This document shows, piece after piece, positions 22,663 through 30,991 of a stretch of 45,463 bases of DNA. The DNA comes from Gilliamella bombi (GTDB lineage: Bacteria; Pseudomonadota; Gammaproteobacteria; Enterobacterales; Orbaceae), in NCBI RefSeq assembly GCF_900103255.1, contig NZ_FMWS01000056.1, positions 1 through 45,463 of the forward strand. The letters are read 5' to 3'. Each line of letters begins with the position of its first letter. Position 1 is the stretch's first letter. A model generated the notes under the pieces. That model worked only from the letters and a program-made list of their open reading frames with translations. It had not been told where the DNA came from and ran no database searches. The position numbers and the translations under genes were made by a program.

Positions 22663-23739
22663 ATGGCACTTATTCCCGTTTTTAAACCTGGTACGCATAC
22701 TGCGGTAGATGGTCGAAAAATCACTTTTACTTTAGAAAACTGTATTGATTTAGCTGAAAGCTATGATCCAACGCTATCTGAAGCACCTGCTGTAATCGGC
22801 CATCCCAAACTAACAGCTCCAGCTTACGCATGGGCAAAATCATTTGAAGTAAAAGATGGTTTGGTTTATGCCAAGTTAGATCAGATTAATCCAGAATTTG
22901 CTGAAGCCTATAATGCGGGCAGTTATAAAAAACGCTCACTTTCAATTTATTTACCGGATTCACCAGGCAATCCTAAACCGGGTCATTACTATGCGCGGCA
23001 CATTGGTTTTTTAGGTGCAGCAGCGCCTGCTATTAAAGGTTTGCCTGATGTTAGTTTTGCCGAATCTGACGGCGAGCAAGGTGCTGTTGAATTCTCTATG
23101 GCTGATGAAGAATTTGATGAGAATTTGATTTCAATTTTAGCTAATTTGCGTGACCTGCTGATTGAAAAAGCCGGCATTGCCAGTGCAGACCTATTTTTAC
23201 CGCAATGGCGCCTTGAATCATTGCGTGCAATATCCGACAGAAAACAAAAGGAGAAAGAAAAAATGCCACAACCTTTAGACGCTAGCTTTGCCGAACAACA
23301 AGCAACAATTGACGCTAAGAATGCTGAACTAGCCAAACGTGAACAAGCATTGCTAGAAAAAGAACAAACTAACAAGCGAGCGGAATTTGCTGCCTTTGTT
23401 GATGAACTAGTTAAAGATGGAAAATTATTACCTGCGCATAAAACTACAGTTGTTGAAGTATTTATGGCGTTGGGTAGTGAACCAATTTCATTTGCTGAAG
23501 GTGATGCAACTGTTAACAGTTCCCCAGTTGATTTAATCAAAAAAGTACTTTCAGAACGTCCTGCTTTTATGAACTTTGCTGAAAAATCGGCTGCTAGTGA
23601 TAGTGAAGATAACGTTGATAAACAAGATCCAAAAGTCATTGCTGATGCAGCCAAAGCCTATCAAAAAGAACAGGCAGACAAAGGCAATACAATTTCAATT
23701 AGCCAAGCAGTTACGCATGTAACCAAAGCTAAAAAGTAA
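22663..23739 (+). CDS. Prohead protease with C-terminal scaffold (Mu gene I type)
   Basis: A 358-residue protein of the Mu I family, a maturation protease of the assembling head. The N-terminal half has KPGTHTAVDGRKITFTLENC, GHPKLTAPAYAWAKS and YKKRSLSIYLP followed by HIGFLGAAAPAIKGL. The C-terminal half is a charged, coiled-coil scaffold (QATIDAKNAELAKREQALLEKEQ). A strong internal ribosome binding site before Met201 suggests the scaffold is also made alone. It begins the second late block. Confidence 0.9.
   Translation: MALIPVFKPGTHTAVDGRKITFTLENCIDLAESYDPTLSEAPAVIGHPKLTAPAYAWAKSFEVKDGLVYAKLDQINPEFAEAYNAGSYKKRSLSIYLPDSPGNPKPGHYYARHIGFLGAAAPAIKGLPDVSFAESDGEQGAVEFSMADEEFDENLISILANLRDLLIEKAGIASADLFLPQWRLESLRAISDRKQKEKEKMPQPLDASFAEQQATIDAKNAELAKREQALLEKEQTNKRAEFAAFVDELVKDGKLLPAHKTTVVEVFMALGSEPISFAEGDATVNSSPVDLIKKVLSERPAFMNFAEKSAASDSEDNVDKQDPKVIADAAKAYQKEQADKGNTISISQAVTHVTKAKK
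23263..23739 (+). CDS. Internal-start scaffold protein (Mu gene Z analogue)
   Basis: In the same frame as gene I, ATG 23263 (codon 201) is preceded by AAAAGGAG at 9 nt. The product would be 158 residues, starting MPQPLDASFAEQQATIDAKN, and consist almost only of the coiled-coil scaffold. Mu makes its scaffold Z in this way from inside gene I. The sequence supports the start directly; separate production is inferred. Confidence 0.75.
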   Translation: MPQPLDASFAEQQATIDAKNAELAKREQALLEKEQTNKRAEFAAFVDELVKDGKLLPAHKTTVVEVFMALGSEPISFAEGDATVNSSPVDLIKKVLSERPAFMNFAEKSAASDSEDNVDKQDPKVIADAAKAYQKEQADKGNTISISQAVTHVTKAKK

Positions 23740-23804
23740 GAGCATTAATTACAGGCTGATTATTAATGTCAGCATCATTTTAATTTTAACCAAAAGGTTT
23801 TTAT

Positions 23805-24164
23805 ATGAATATTCCAGGATTAACAGTAGCAAAAACCGCTGAAGGCGAAGTCAAACCACGCGTGATTGTCTGTCATGGTAGTGAAGATGGTCTAGCAAAA
23901 CAAGCGATTGACGGTACCGTATTATTAATCGGTGTATCAACAATTGTGGGTGGTGGTGACGGTGAAGTATTTGATGTTGTGCGCAGTGGGTTGGCACAAG
24001 TTTTTTATAGCGAAGCAATTGCAATTGGTGCTCCAATCACAGCAAATGCCGATGGTCGAGCGAAAAAAGCAAATAGTGGTGATTTTATTATTGGTTTTGC
24101 TGAAGAAAATGGTAATGAAGGTGAGTTAGGCTCAATTTGGATTGCACCAAGCAAACAAGCTTGA
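23805..24164 (+). CDS. DUF2190-family capsid-associated protein
   Basis: A 119-residue small beta-rich protein (NIPGLTVAKTAEGEVKPRVIV, ending GELGSIWIAPSKQA) between scaffold and major capsid genes. DUF2190 proteins at this place are often capsid decoration or stabilising proteins. An AAAAGG ribosome binding site is present. The 65 bp before it contain a short GCTGA/TCAGC hairpin only. Confidence 0.8.
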   Translation: MNIPGLTVAKTAEGEVKPRVIVCHGSEDGLAKQAIDGTVLLIGVSTIVGGGDGEVFDVVRSGLAQVFYSEAIAIGAPITANADGRAKKANSGDFIIGFAEENGNEGELGSIWIAPSKQA

Positions 24165-24226
24165 CCTGTTATTTAACTAATAGTCTATGACCTTTAATAA
24201 ACAAATTTTTAATTGAGGAGTTTTAT

Positions 24227-25153
24227 ATGCAACGCCCTTTCCCAGTTGAACCGCAGTTGACTGCAATTGCTATCGCTTACCGTAATAATAAGTTAATTGC
24301 CGATGAGGTTTTGCCTCGTGTGCCTGTTTCTAGCACATCATTTAAATGGCTTGAATTTGATTTTTCAGAGCGATTTACTTTGCCTAATACCAAAGTTGGT
24401 CGGACGTCACAACCCAATCAAGTTGAGTTTGGTGCCAAAGAGCAAGAAAGTTCTGTGAATGATTATGGTCTTGATAGTCCTGTTCCTCAAGATGATATTG
24501 ATACAGCCATTACAGGTTATAACCCACTTGGTCATGCCGTTGAAGCCACGACTGATTTAATTTTGTTAGATCGTGAAGTTCGAGCAGCAAATTTACTTTT
24601 TAATGGTGCAAATTACAGCAATAAACAAACATTAACTACTGCACAACAATGGAATAATCCTGATAGTGACCCAGTAGCATTAATAACGGATGCATTTGAT
24701 GCAATGGTTCAGCGTCCAAATATCGGCACACTAGGACGTCGAGTTGCCACAATATTACGTCGTCATCGAAAAATTGTTGCCGCGTACCATGGTAATGCGG
24801 GTGAAAACGGTCTTGTTCCGCTAGGGTTCTTAGCTGACTTATTAGAGTTAGAAGCTATTTATGTCGGTGATGCATTTTTAAATAGTGCAAAACCAGGTAA
24901 ATCTCCAGCATTACTTCGTGCTTGGGGCAATAAAGCATCATTCACGGTACGTAATAAATTAGCAAATACTAAAGGTGGTGTGACGTTTGGTTATACAGCT
25001 CAATTTAAAGATCGTGTTTCGGGCTCGATTGTTGATCCTGATATTGGTTTACGTGGCGGTCAACGTGTTCGTGTCGGTGAATCTGTCAAAGAACTCGTTG
25101 TAGCTAAAGATGCTGGCTATCTGTTTGAAAATGTTATTCCCGCAAACAGTTAA
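24227..25153 (+). CDS. Major capsid protein
   Basis: A 308-residue protein starting MQRPFPVEPQLTAIAIAYRN, with VLPRVPVSSTSFKWLEFD and LLDREVRAANLLFNGANY, which match the capsid family of B3/Mu-like phages (HK97 fold). GGAG before the ATG is strong, fitting high expression. The C-terminal region (GYTAQFKDRVSGSIVDPDIGLRGG) is also typical. Position after protease, scaffold and decoration protein confirms it. No separate propeptide is apparent. Confidence 0.9.
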   Translation: MQRPFPVEPQLTAIAIAYRNNKLIADEVLPRVPVSSTSFKWLEFDFSERFTLPNTKVGRTSQPNQVEFGAKEQESSVNDYGLDSPVPQDDIDTAITGYNPLGHAVEATTDLILLDREVRAANLLFNGANYSNKQTLTTAQQWNNPDSDPVALITDAFDAMVQRPNIGTLGRRVATILRRHRKIVAAYHGNAGENGLVPLGFLADLLELEAIYVGDAFLNSAKPGKSPALLRAWGNKASFTVRNKLANTKGGVTFGYTAQFKDRVSGSIVDPDIGLRGGQRVRVGESVKELVVAKDAGYLFENVIPANS

Positions 25154-25200
25154 TAATGTGAACAACAACCAATGGTAATTTATCGTTGGTTTGGGTCAAG

Positions 25201-25725
25201 ATGATGAATATTCCATACATTACATTGCTAAATTTATCCAAACGTCCAGGACTCGTTGAGCTATCCCAATTGGTTGCTCAAGATGGTGAAATGCCCGTAG
25301 ATGCTAATTTGTTGGAAGTCATTATTAATGGTGGTGATGTTTCAAGTTGGTTGCCTGATGATGTTATTAAGGCAAATCGAGCAATCGCACGTATTAATGA
25401 ATCAATAGCTGATACTGAAGCTGAAATAAACGGCTTTTTACGGCAACGTGGACACAGGCTACCCTTAGTTAAGGTACCTCGTTTGTTAACTGATTGGGCA
25501 CGCATTATTGTTCGTTACAAATTGCATCGTAATCGTGTTTCTGATGAAAAAAACGATCCTATCGTGCGTGATTACAAACAAGTTCTGGGCTTTCTAAAAA
25601 TGGTAGCTGAAGGGAAATATTCGCTTGGTATTGATGATGCTTTGCCTGTCGCAGGTGGTGTACCAAAACAGACTGGACCGGTAAGAGTATTTGATATGAA
25701 CACATTACGGGATTTTGGACGATGA
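25201..25725 (+). CDS. DUF1320-family head-tail protein (Mu gp36 type)
   Basis: A 174-residue protein from ATG 25201 (or 25204; no good ribosome binding site in either case). The C-terminal half carries the DUF1320 pattern: LLTDWARIIVRYKLHRNRV then DYKQVLGFLKMVAEGKYSLGI. These proteins act as head-completion adaptors. It overlaps the next gene (ATGA) as in Mu gp36-gp37. Confidence 0.8.
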   Translation: MMNIPYITLLNLSKRPGLVELSQLVAQDGEMPVDANLLEVIINGGDVSSWLPDDVIKANRAIARINESIADTEAEINGFLRQRGHRLPLVKVPRLLTDWARIIVRYKLHRNRVSDEKNDPIVRDYKQVLGFLKMVAEGKYSLGIDDALPVAGGVPKQTGPVRVFDMNTLRDFGR

Positions 25726-26171
25726 GTAGCGCACCATTTGATGTTTCAGTGATTGCTGAAAAGCTAAGAAGCCTATTAGCGGATAAAACCTTAGTTTTTG
25801 TTGGTACTAGTGCTGAATACAGTAAGTTAACCGATTTAACTTCAGCGCCGACACCAGCGGCTTACGTTTTGCTTGGTAAAGAAACACCCAACGATAAGCC
25901 CGCAGGTACACGGCAGTCAGTCAGTGTTAATTTTGGTGTTGTGGTTGTTGCTCGTGATATTTCTAGCCAAGCAACCAATATTCAAAATGTTAAACAGCTA
26001 GCTAACCCAGTGATTGGAGCTGTGCGCGATTTGTTGATTGGTAAAACAGTTCAGTTTATTGACGGCGTTCGCCCAGTTAGTTGGACTGGTGGGCAAACGT
26101 TAGGTTTTCAAAATGGCGTGCTGGTTTGGATTGATTCATTTCAAACCCAACACTTCATCGGTAGCCGATAA
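25722..26171 (+). CDS. DUF1834-family protein (Mu gp37 type)
   Basis: A 149-residue protein with FDVSVIAEKLRSLLADKTLVFVGTSAEY at its start and WTGGQTLGFQNGVLVWIDSFQTQHFI at its end, matching Gp37/DUF1834. Members sit at the head-tail junction, similar to tail terminator proteins. The start overlaps the previous stop. It links the Mu-like head genes to the siphovirus tail genes. Confidence 0.82.
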   Translation: MSSAPFDVSVIAEKLRSLLADKTLVFVGTSAEYSKLTDLTSAPTPAAYVLLGKETPNDKPAGTRQSVSVNFGVVVVARDISSQATNIQNVKQLANPVIGAVRDLLIGKTVQFIDGVRPVSWTGGQTLGFQNGVLVWIDSFQTQHFIGSR

Positions 26172-26190
26172 ATAATTTTAGGAGAAAGAT

Positions 26191-26952
26191 ATGTCAGATT
26201 TATTAATGAGTTTACAAGGTACCATAAATCTTGCCACCCGTAATACCGCCAGTTCACCCGTTCGACCTAATGCCTTTCGGCATGTTGGTACCGCTGACTC
26301 TTGCGAGATGGAGTTAAGTGTTGAAACCGTGACACAAAATGAATCATACACAGGACAACGCTTACAAGTTGGTGAATTAACACTAGGTAAAAGTGGCACG
26401 TTAAACTTAACGCTAAAAGATTGGTCAATTGAAAACATTGCGTTGGCGCTTTATGGTGAAAAGATTACTGTTAATTCAGGTATAGCGACAGATGAAAAAT
26501 TACCAGAGAACCTGATAATTGGTGATCGTATCAAGTTAACTCATCCATTTGTAGCTGATGTCGAGTTAAAAACACCAGATGGCTCTACATTAGTATTAGG
26601 CACGGATTATGAAATCGAATCAGCTCACGCTGGATTAATCAAATTATTAACTACAACAGCATTAACTGCAACGGTAGATTATTCCTATGCTAAAAAAGAG
26701 AGCTTGGGCATTTTTACCCGTCAACCACCAGAACGTTGGTTTATGCTCGATGGTATCAATACTGACCGTGAAAATGAACATGTAATTGTGGAGCTATTCC
26801 GCGTTAAATTCAATCCAATTTCTAACTTCTCGTTACTACACAATGAGGGATACGGTGAATTACCACTTACTGCCACGGTCTTGGCTGATATGAGTCAAAA
26901 CAAGGATAGTTCGCTTGGTTATTTTGGCTCATACGTTCAAAAGGCGAAATAA
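26191..26952 (+). CDS. Major tail tube protein (siphovirus type)
   Basis: A 253-residue beta-rich protein with GGAGA ribosome binding site. The features TGQRLQVGELTLGKSGTLNLTLKDWSIENIALALYGEK and SYAKKESLGIFTRQPPERWFMLDG are like tail tube proteins of B3/D3112-type phages. A contractile sheath gene is absent, so the tail is long and non-contractile. It directly precedes the tail chaperone and tape measure genes, the usual order. Confidence 0.82.
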   Translation: MSDLLMSLQGTINLATRNTASSPVRPNAFRHVGTADSCEMELSVETVTQNESYTGQRLQVGELTLGKSGTLNLTLKDWSIENIALALYGEKITVNSGIATDEKLPENLIIGDRIKLTHPFVADVELKTPDGSTLVLGTDYEIESAHAGLIKLLTTTALTATVDYSYAKKESLGIFTRQPPERWFMLDGINTDRENEHVIVELFRVKFNPISNFSLLHNEGYGELPLTATVLADMSQNKDSSLGYFGSYVQKAK

Positions 26953-26966
26953 ATTTATTTTATTAT

Positions 26967-26984
26967 GCGGTGATGTGTCACCGC
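26967..26984 (+). terminator. Hairpin after the tail tube gene
   Basis: GCGGTGA and TCACCGC pair over 7 bp around TGTG, 15 nt after the stop codon, with TAATTATT following. It may lower expression of downstream tail genes relative to the abundant tube protein. The T tract is poor, so its efficiency is uncertain. Confidence 0.45.
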
Positions 26985-27024
26985 TAATTATTCAACTCTC
27001 TAATTTTATTAGTAGGTAAATAAC

Positions 27025-27441
27025 ATGGCAGAAAAAGTGACAGCAACAAAAGAAGAATCAAATGATTTAGCAACATTAATGCCGAATCGTGAAATCATGC
27101 TAGCAGGCGAAACAATTACAGTACGTGAATATTCATTTAAAGATGCACTAACTATTGGTAACGAAATTGACCAGTTTGTTGCATTAATTGTGAATGAAAT
27201 GAACGGTACAAACAAAATCACTATTGAGCAAGCCGACACAATTATTATGGGTAATTTAGAGTTGGTTTATTCGTTAATCAGTACTTCTATTCAAAAACCG
27301 ATTTCGTTTATTGAAGCGTTGTCATATGAAGATGGTTTACAACTACTTGATTGGTGGTGGGTTGTTAATTCTCGTTTTTTTATGAACGCGGTAACTCGCA
27401 AAATCATTCGGCAAAACGCTGCAAAACAGGCAAATCAGTAA
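27025..27441 (+). CDS. Tail assembly chaperone (short, unshifted form)
   Basis: A 138-residue protein (MAEKVTATKEESNDLATLMPNR...) between the tail tube and tape measure genes, where siphoviruses encode the G/GT chaperone pair. It contains ITVREYSFKDALTIGNEIDQFVALIV and GLQLLDWWWVVNSRFF. A run of seven T (27375-27381) lies in frame as T TTT TTT near its end and can shift ribosomes by -1 into a second frame. AGG lies upstream of the ATG. Confidence 0.82.
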   Translation: MAEKVTATKEESNDLATLMPNREIMLAGETITVREYSFKDALTIGNEIDQFVALIVNEMNGTNKITIEQADTIIMGNLELVYSLISTSIQKPISFIEALSYEDGLQLLDWWWVVNSRFFMNAVTRKIIRQNAAKQANQ

Positions 27442-27653
27442 GCTGGAGTGAAGTTTTTACATTATTAATTAAAAATGGACATGATGCGCAGCAGTTACCG
27501 TATTACACGCAACGCCAATTACTGCTGTATTACGATGAATTAATTAAGTTACAAAACCGAGAACGAGCTAACCGAATTGAGGATGTTTGTGTTGGCTTTA
27601 ATGGTGGTAAACAAGTTACTAAGTTTGTAAAACAGTTACGCGGAGAGCAATAA
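27375..27653 (+). CDS. -1 frameshift extension of the tail chaperone (GT-like)
   Basis: From the slippery heptamer at 27375-27381 the -1 frame is open for 90 codons to TAA 27651-27653. It contains SWSEVFTLLIKNGHDAQQLPYYTQRQLLLYYDELIKLQ-type sequence (split here: KNGHDAQQLPYYTQRQLLLY then YDELIKLQNRERANRI), typical of the downstream chaperone frame of D3112-like phages. This frame has no ATG, GTG or TTG that could start it, so it can only be made by frameshifting. The fused product would be about 209 residues. It ends 2 nt before the tape measure start. Confidence 0.75.
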   Translation, partial: FFYERGNSQNHSAKRCKTGKSVSWSEVFTLLIKNGHDAQQLPYYTQRQLLLYYDELIKLQNRERANRIEDVCVGFNGGKQVTKFVKQLRGEQ

Positions 27654-27655
27654 TA

Positions 27656-30600
27656 ATGGCTAATAACGATATGAATATTGCAATGAAGTTCACGGCTGAC
27701 GTGAATAGAGCAAAAGATAATATCAGTCAATTAAATGCTGAGCTGAAAGAGTCAGCAAATGTTGCTCAAGATGCTAACAAAAAAAGTGCTCAAAGCATCA
27801 AAGATGTTTATACGGCACAAACTGAGGCAATGAACCGTGGTGCGCAAGCTGCCGCTGCTGCTGAAAAACAAGCTAAAGCACAAAGTATTGCCACTAAAGC
27901 AGCTGAAGCGCATAAAAAAGAAGTTGAAAAACTGCGCCAAGGTTTAGATAAATTACTTGCTAGCATTGATCCAGCGACAAAAGGTCTAAGTCGTTTAGAT
28001 GAATTAGAAAACAAGTTAAGAAAATCCAAAAAAGCTGGCGTCATTGATAGTGATACGTTTGATGATTATCTTGGGAAAATCAATAATCAACGTGCTGCAT
28101 TATCAACAGTTGAAACACTCAATGAAAGTACTAAAAAATTAGATCTGAATACCAAAGGCGCCCGTCGTAGTATCGCCAGTATGTTTAAACAATTAGCAAG
28201 TGGTAATTTTGCATCAGCGGGAAATTCATTACTAACAATTGGTAATATGACTGGGCGACTACCGCCATTATTTAGTGCTGCCACACTATCCGTTGGTATT
28301 TTTGTTGCTGCCGCTTACAAAATGTCACAAGTGATAAGTACGATAATTTCAGACCAAGAGCGGTTTAATCGTGCATTAATTTCAACGGGTAATTATGCTG
28401 GAGCTACCGCAGGCGGGCTTGAGGCTATGTCTCAACGTATCGGTAAAATTAATCATAACTACAGTGAAACACGTGGTGTTATTGCAGAACTGACATCAGC
28501 GGGGCGATTATCAGCAAAATCGATTGAAAACATTGCTACAGCATCAGCGTATATGGCACAAGTGACAGGAAAAAGTGCCCAAGACGCTGTTCAATCATTT
28601 AAAGGTATTGAAAATTCGGTCACAAGCTGGGCTGTTGAAAGTAATAAACAATATCACTTTTTAGATCTGGCTACTTATCAGCGTATTGCAGCGTTAGAAG
28701 CACAAGGTGACACAGAACAAGCTATTGCCGTTGCTACCGAGAGATATGCCAAAGAGATGGAAGTCAGCGCTAACAAGATGCAAGAACAGCTTAATTGGTT
28801 AGAAGATGCCTGGCGACGCTTCAAAAATGGGGTTAGTGTTCTAGGTAATGAGTTAAAGAAAGAGCTTAAGTTTGATTTAGGATTATCAAGCCTAGAAGAA
28901 GATATTGAAAGAATGGAGAAAGCCAAAAATAGAGGTTTTTATATTGTTCCTGGGGCAGGATATATTCCATACAATAAAAATGATGATAAAGCATTACAAG
29001 AAAAACAGGCTCAACGAGATAAACAGCAAAAAGAAGTACAAGAAAAGCATGACACCGATGTCATTAATGAAAAAGCAATCAATGCCCAAAAAGAGCTTGA
29101 TGAGCTGCATAAACAAAATGCCAGTGATGCCGAAAAACAAGCTAAAGCGGTTGATGAATTACGTAAAAAATATGAAGCGCTGTGGGCTAATGAAAAGGGT
29201 CGTAAAGATTTACAAGCACAAGGGGTTAAATCAAAAGACGGTAAATCATTTTCTGGTGGTCAATATGATAAAGATGTAAAAGAAATAACGGATAAATCGC
29301 TCAGGCAGTATAACGAACAATTAAAAAATAAAGTTGCGTTACAAGAAAAAAGTACTGCCCTAGCTAAAGCACTTTATGAAATTGAAAAAGGTCAGTATAA
29401 AAATGCTAGCCCAGAGCTCAAAAAAGAGATTATCGCTAATGCAAAATTGATAGATGCGCACGAAGCAAAGAAAAAAGCAATACAAGAATCAGCCCGAGCT
29501 GCAAAATCTGCGGCACGTGAAACAGAACAATTTATAAAATCGCTAGAATCACAAGCTGATAAGCAGACACAAAAAACATACGCAACTCGTCAAGCGTTGA
29601 TTGATTCTCAAAAATTAACGGTAGAGCAACGTAATCGAGCTAATGCGGCAAATAATGCAATTACAGCACACGAAAATAAAAAACTTAATGACGAATTACA
29701 AAATCAACTCAATTCGCTATTGTTTGATCCTGCCAGAATTAAAACGGCAGAAATTGATAGATGGTATCAAGCGGTTATTGCACAACTTAAAGCTAATAAA
29801 AATATTGAGGGTATTGACTTAATTGACCAGTTGTTACCACTAAAAAAAGCTGAAGCAAATATTTCCGAAATTTTAGCAAAAGTTCAGCAAGCACAATCAC
29901 AACAGTCAATTAAAGAACAAAGTATACAAGCACAAGTAACTGCTGGTTTAATTACACAAATTGAAGCACAAAGCCAGTTAGTTGATTTGCACAAGCAAAC
30001 AGCACAAGAACTTGCCAAATATTTACCTACTTTGCAAGCTATGACAGCGCTTCCTGGTCAAGTTGGAGAAAATGCACAAAAAGCACTTGCTACACTTCAG
30101 CTACAAATTGCAGAACTAAATAAAACTACCGATGCATTAACCAATGCATTTAAAAACGGATTACAAAGCGGTATCCAAGGTAGTCTTGATTCTTTAGCAA
30201 AAGGTACGTTTGAATTAAAAGACGCATTATTAAACCTTGCACAAAGTATCGTATCAGCAATGGCTCAGGTAGCAAGTAAAGGTCTTGCTGATATTGCCAT
30301 GAATCAACTTAGTAATTTGGGTAAATCACTTTTTAGCTCAATAACCGATACGGCAGTTGAAAATGCCAGTGCTATCTCTTCAGCAGAACTGATGGGCACA
30401 GCAATAACCACTGCGGCAAGTGTTGGTTCGGTTGAACTTGGTACTTCATTAACCACCGCAATGACAACGGGAACCGCAGGATTAACAGGCGCAATGGCAG
30501 CTGCATTTTCAAGTGGCGCTGCGACCTTATATACCGCAATTACATCAGCGAATGCTGGTGGCTCTGCTATGTCAGGTTTAGCGGGCGTGGCATCTGTTGC

Positions 30601-30991
30601 GGCAGCAACAGGTGGTTATATAACTGGAGCTGGTACATCAACATCCGATTCTATTCCAGCAAAATTATCTAATGGGGAATATGTTGTTAAAGCTGCTTCA
30701 GTGAAAAAATACGGCCTTGACTATCTTCATGCTATTAACACGGGGCGATTACGTCGTTATGCAACAGGCGGGCTAGTTAGCAATGTCAATATTCCAAAAG
30801 CGCCATTACTTGATGATAGCCAACAACGCAAAAGCTCACCAACAATATTAAGTCCCGTTATTCAGCAGGAATTAGTCATTGATGCGGGTGATATGGTCAG
30901 TCGCGGAATCAATAGCGTAACAGGCGGTAGAGCATTTAAAACATTTATTCGAGCAAATAAGCAAACAATTAAACAGGATTTGGGGATTTAA
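27656..30991 (+). CDS. Tail tape measure protein
   Basis: An 1111-residue protein, the longest of the phage, which sets tail length and is ejected on infection. The start (MNIAMKFTADVNRAKDNISQLNAELK) and residues ~170-300 (ASMFKQLASGNFASAGNSLL; SDQERFNRALISTGNYAG; VIAELTSAGRLSAKSIENIA) match the lambda-type tape measure family. The middle is long charged coiled coil with KKAIQESARAAKSAARE. The C-terminal part has hydrophobic Ala/Gly/Ser/Thr-rich segments (GLTGAMAAAFSSGAATLYTA) and DSIPAKLSNGEYVVKAASVKKYG, a common end of such proteins. No lysozyme or peptidase domain is apparent. Confidence 0.93.
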   Translation: MANNDMNIAMKFTADVNRAKDNISQLNAELKESANVAQDANKKSAQSIKDVYTAQTEAMNRGAQAAAAAEKQAKAQSIATKAAEAHKKEVEKLRQGLDKLLASIDPATKGLSRLDELENKLRKSKKAGVIDSDTFDDYLGKINNQRAALSTVETLNESTKKLDLNTKGARRSIASMFKQLASGNFASAGNSLLTIGNMTGRLPPLFSAATLSVGIFVAAAYKMSQVISTIISDQERFNRALISTGNYAGATAGGLEAMSQRIGKINHNYSETRGVIAELTSAGRLSAKSIENIATASAYMAQVTGKSAQDAVQSFKGIENSVTSWAVESNKQYHFLDLATYQRIAALEAQGDTEQAIAVATERYAKEMEVSANKMQEQLNWLEDAWRRFKNGVSVLGNELKKELKFDLGLSSLEEDIERMEKAKNRGFYIVPGAGYIPYNKNDDKALQEKQAQRDKQQKEVQEKHDTDVINEKAINAQKELDELHKQNASDAEKQAKAVDELRKKYEALWANEKGRKDLQAQGVKSKDGKSFSGGQYDKDVKEITDKSLRQYNEQLKNKVALQEKSTALAKALYEIEKGQYKNASPELKKEIIANAKLIDAHEAKKKAIQESARAAKSAARETEQFIKSLESQADKQTQKTYATRQALIDSQKLTVEQRNRANAANNAITAHENKKLNDELQNQLNSLLFDPARIKTAEIDRWYQAVIAQLKANKNIEGIDLIDQLLPLKKAEANISEILAKVQQAQSQQSIKEQSIQAQVTAGLITQIEAQSQLVDLHKQTAQELAKYLPTLQAMTALPGQVGENAQKALATLQLQIAELNKTTDALTNAFKNGLQSGIQGSLDSLAKGTFELKDALLNLAQSIVSAMAQVASKGLADIAMNQLSNLGKSLFSSITDTAVENASAISSAELMGTAITTAASVGSVELGTSLTTAMTTGTAGLTGAMAAAFSSGAATLYTAITSANAGGSAMSGLAGVASVAAATGGYITGAGTSTSDSIPAKLSNGEYVVKAASVKKYGLDYLHAINTGRLRRYATGGLVSNVNIPKAPLLDDSQQRKSSPTILSPVIQQELVIDAGDMVSRGINSVTGGRAFKTFIRANKQTIKQDLGI

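Noticed and set aside
22989..23654. A 221-codon open frame on the reverse strand inside gene I.
   Set aside because: It is antisense to a clearly coding, motif-bearing gene, is Ser/Ala-rich as expected from a mirrored frame, and has no ribosome binding site or operon context.
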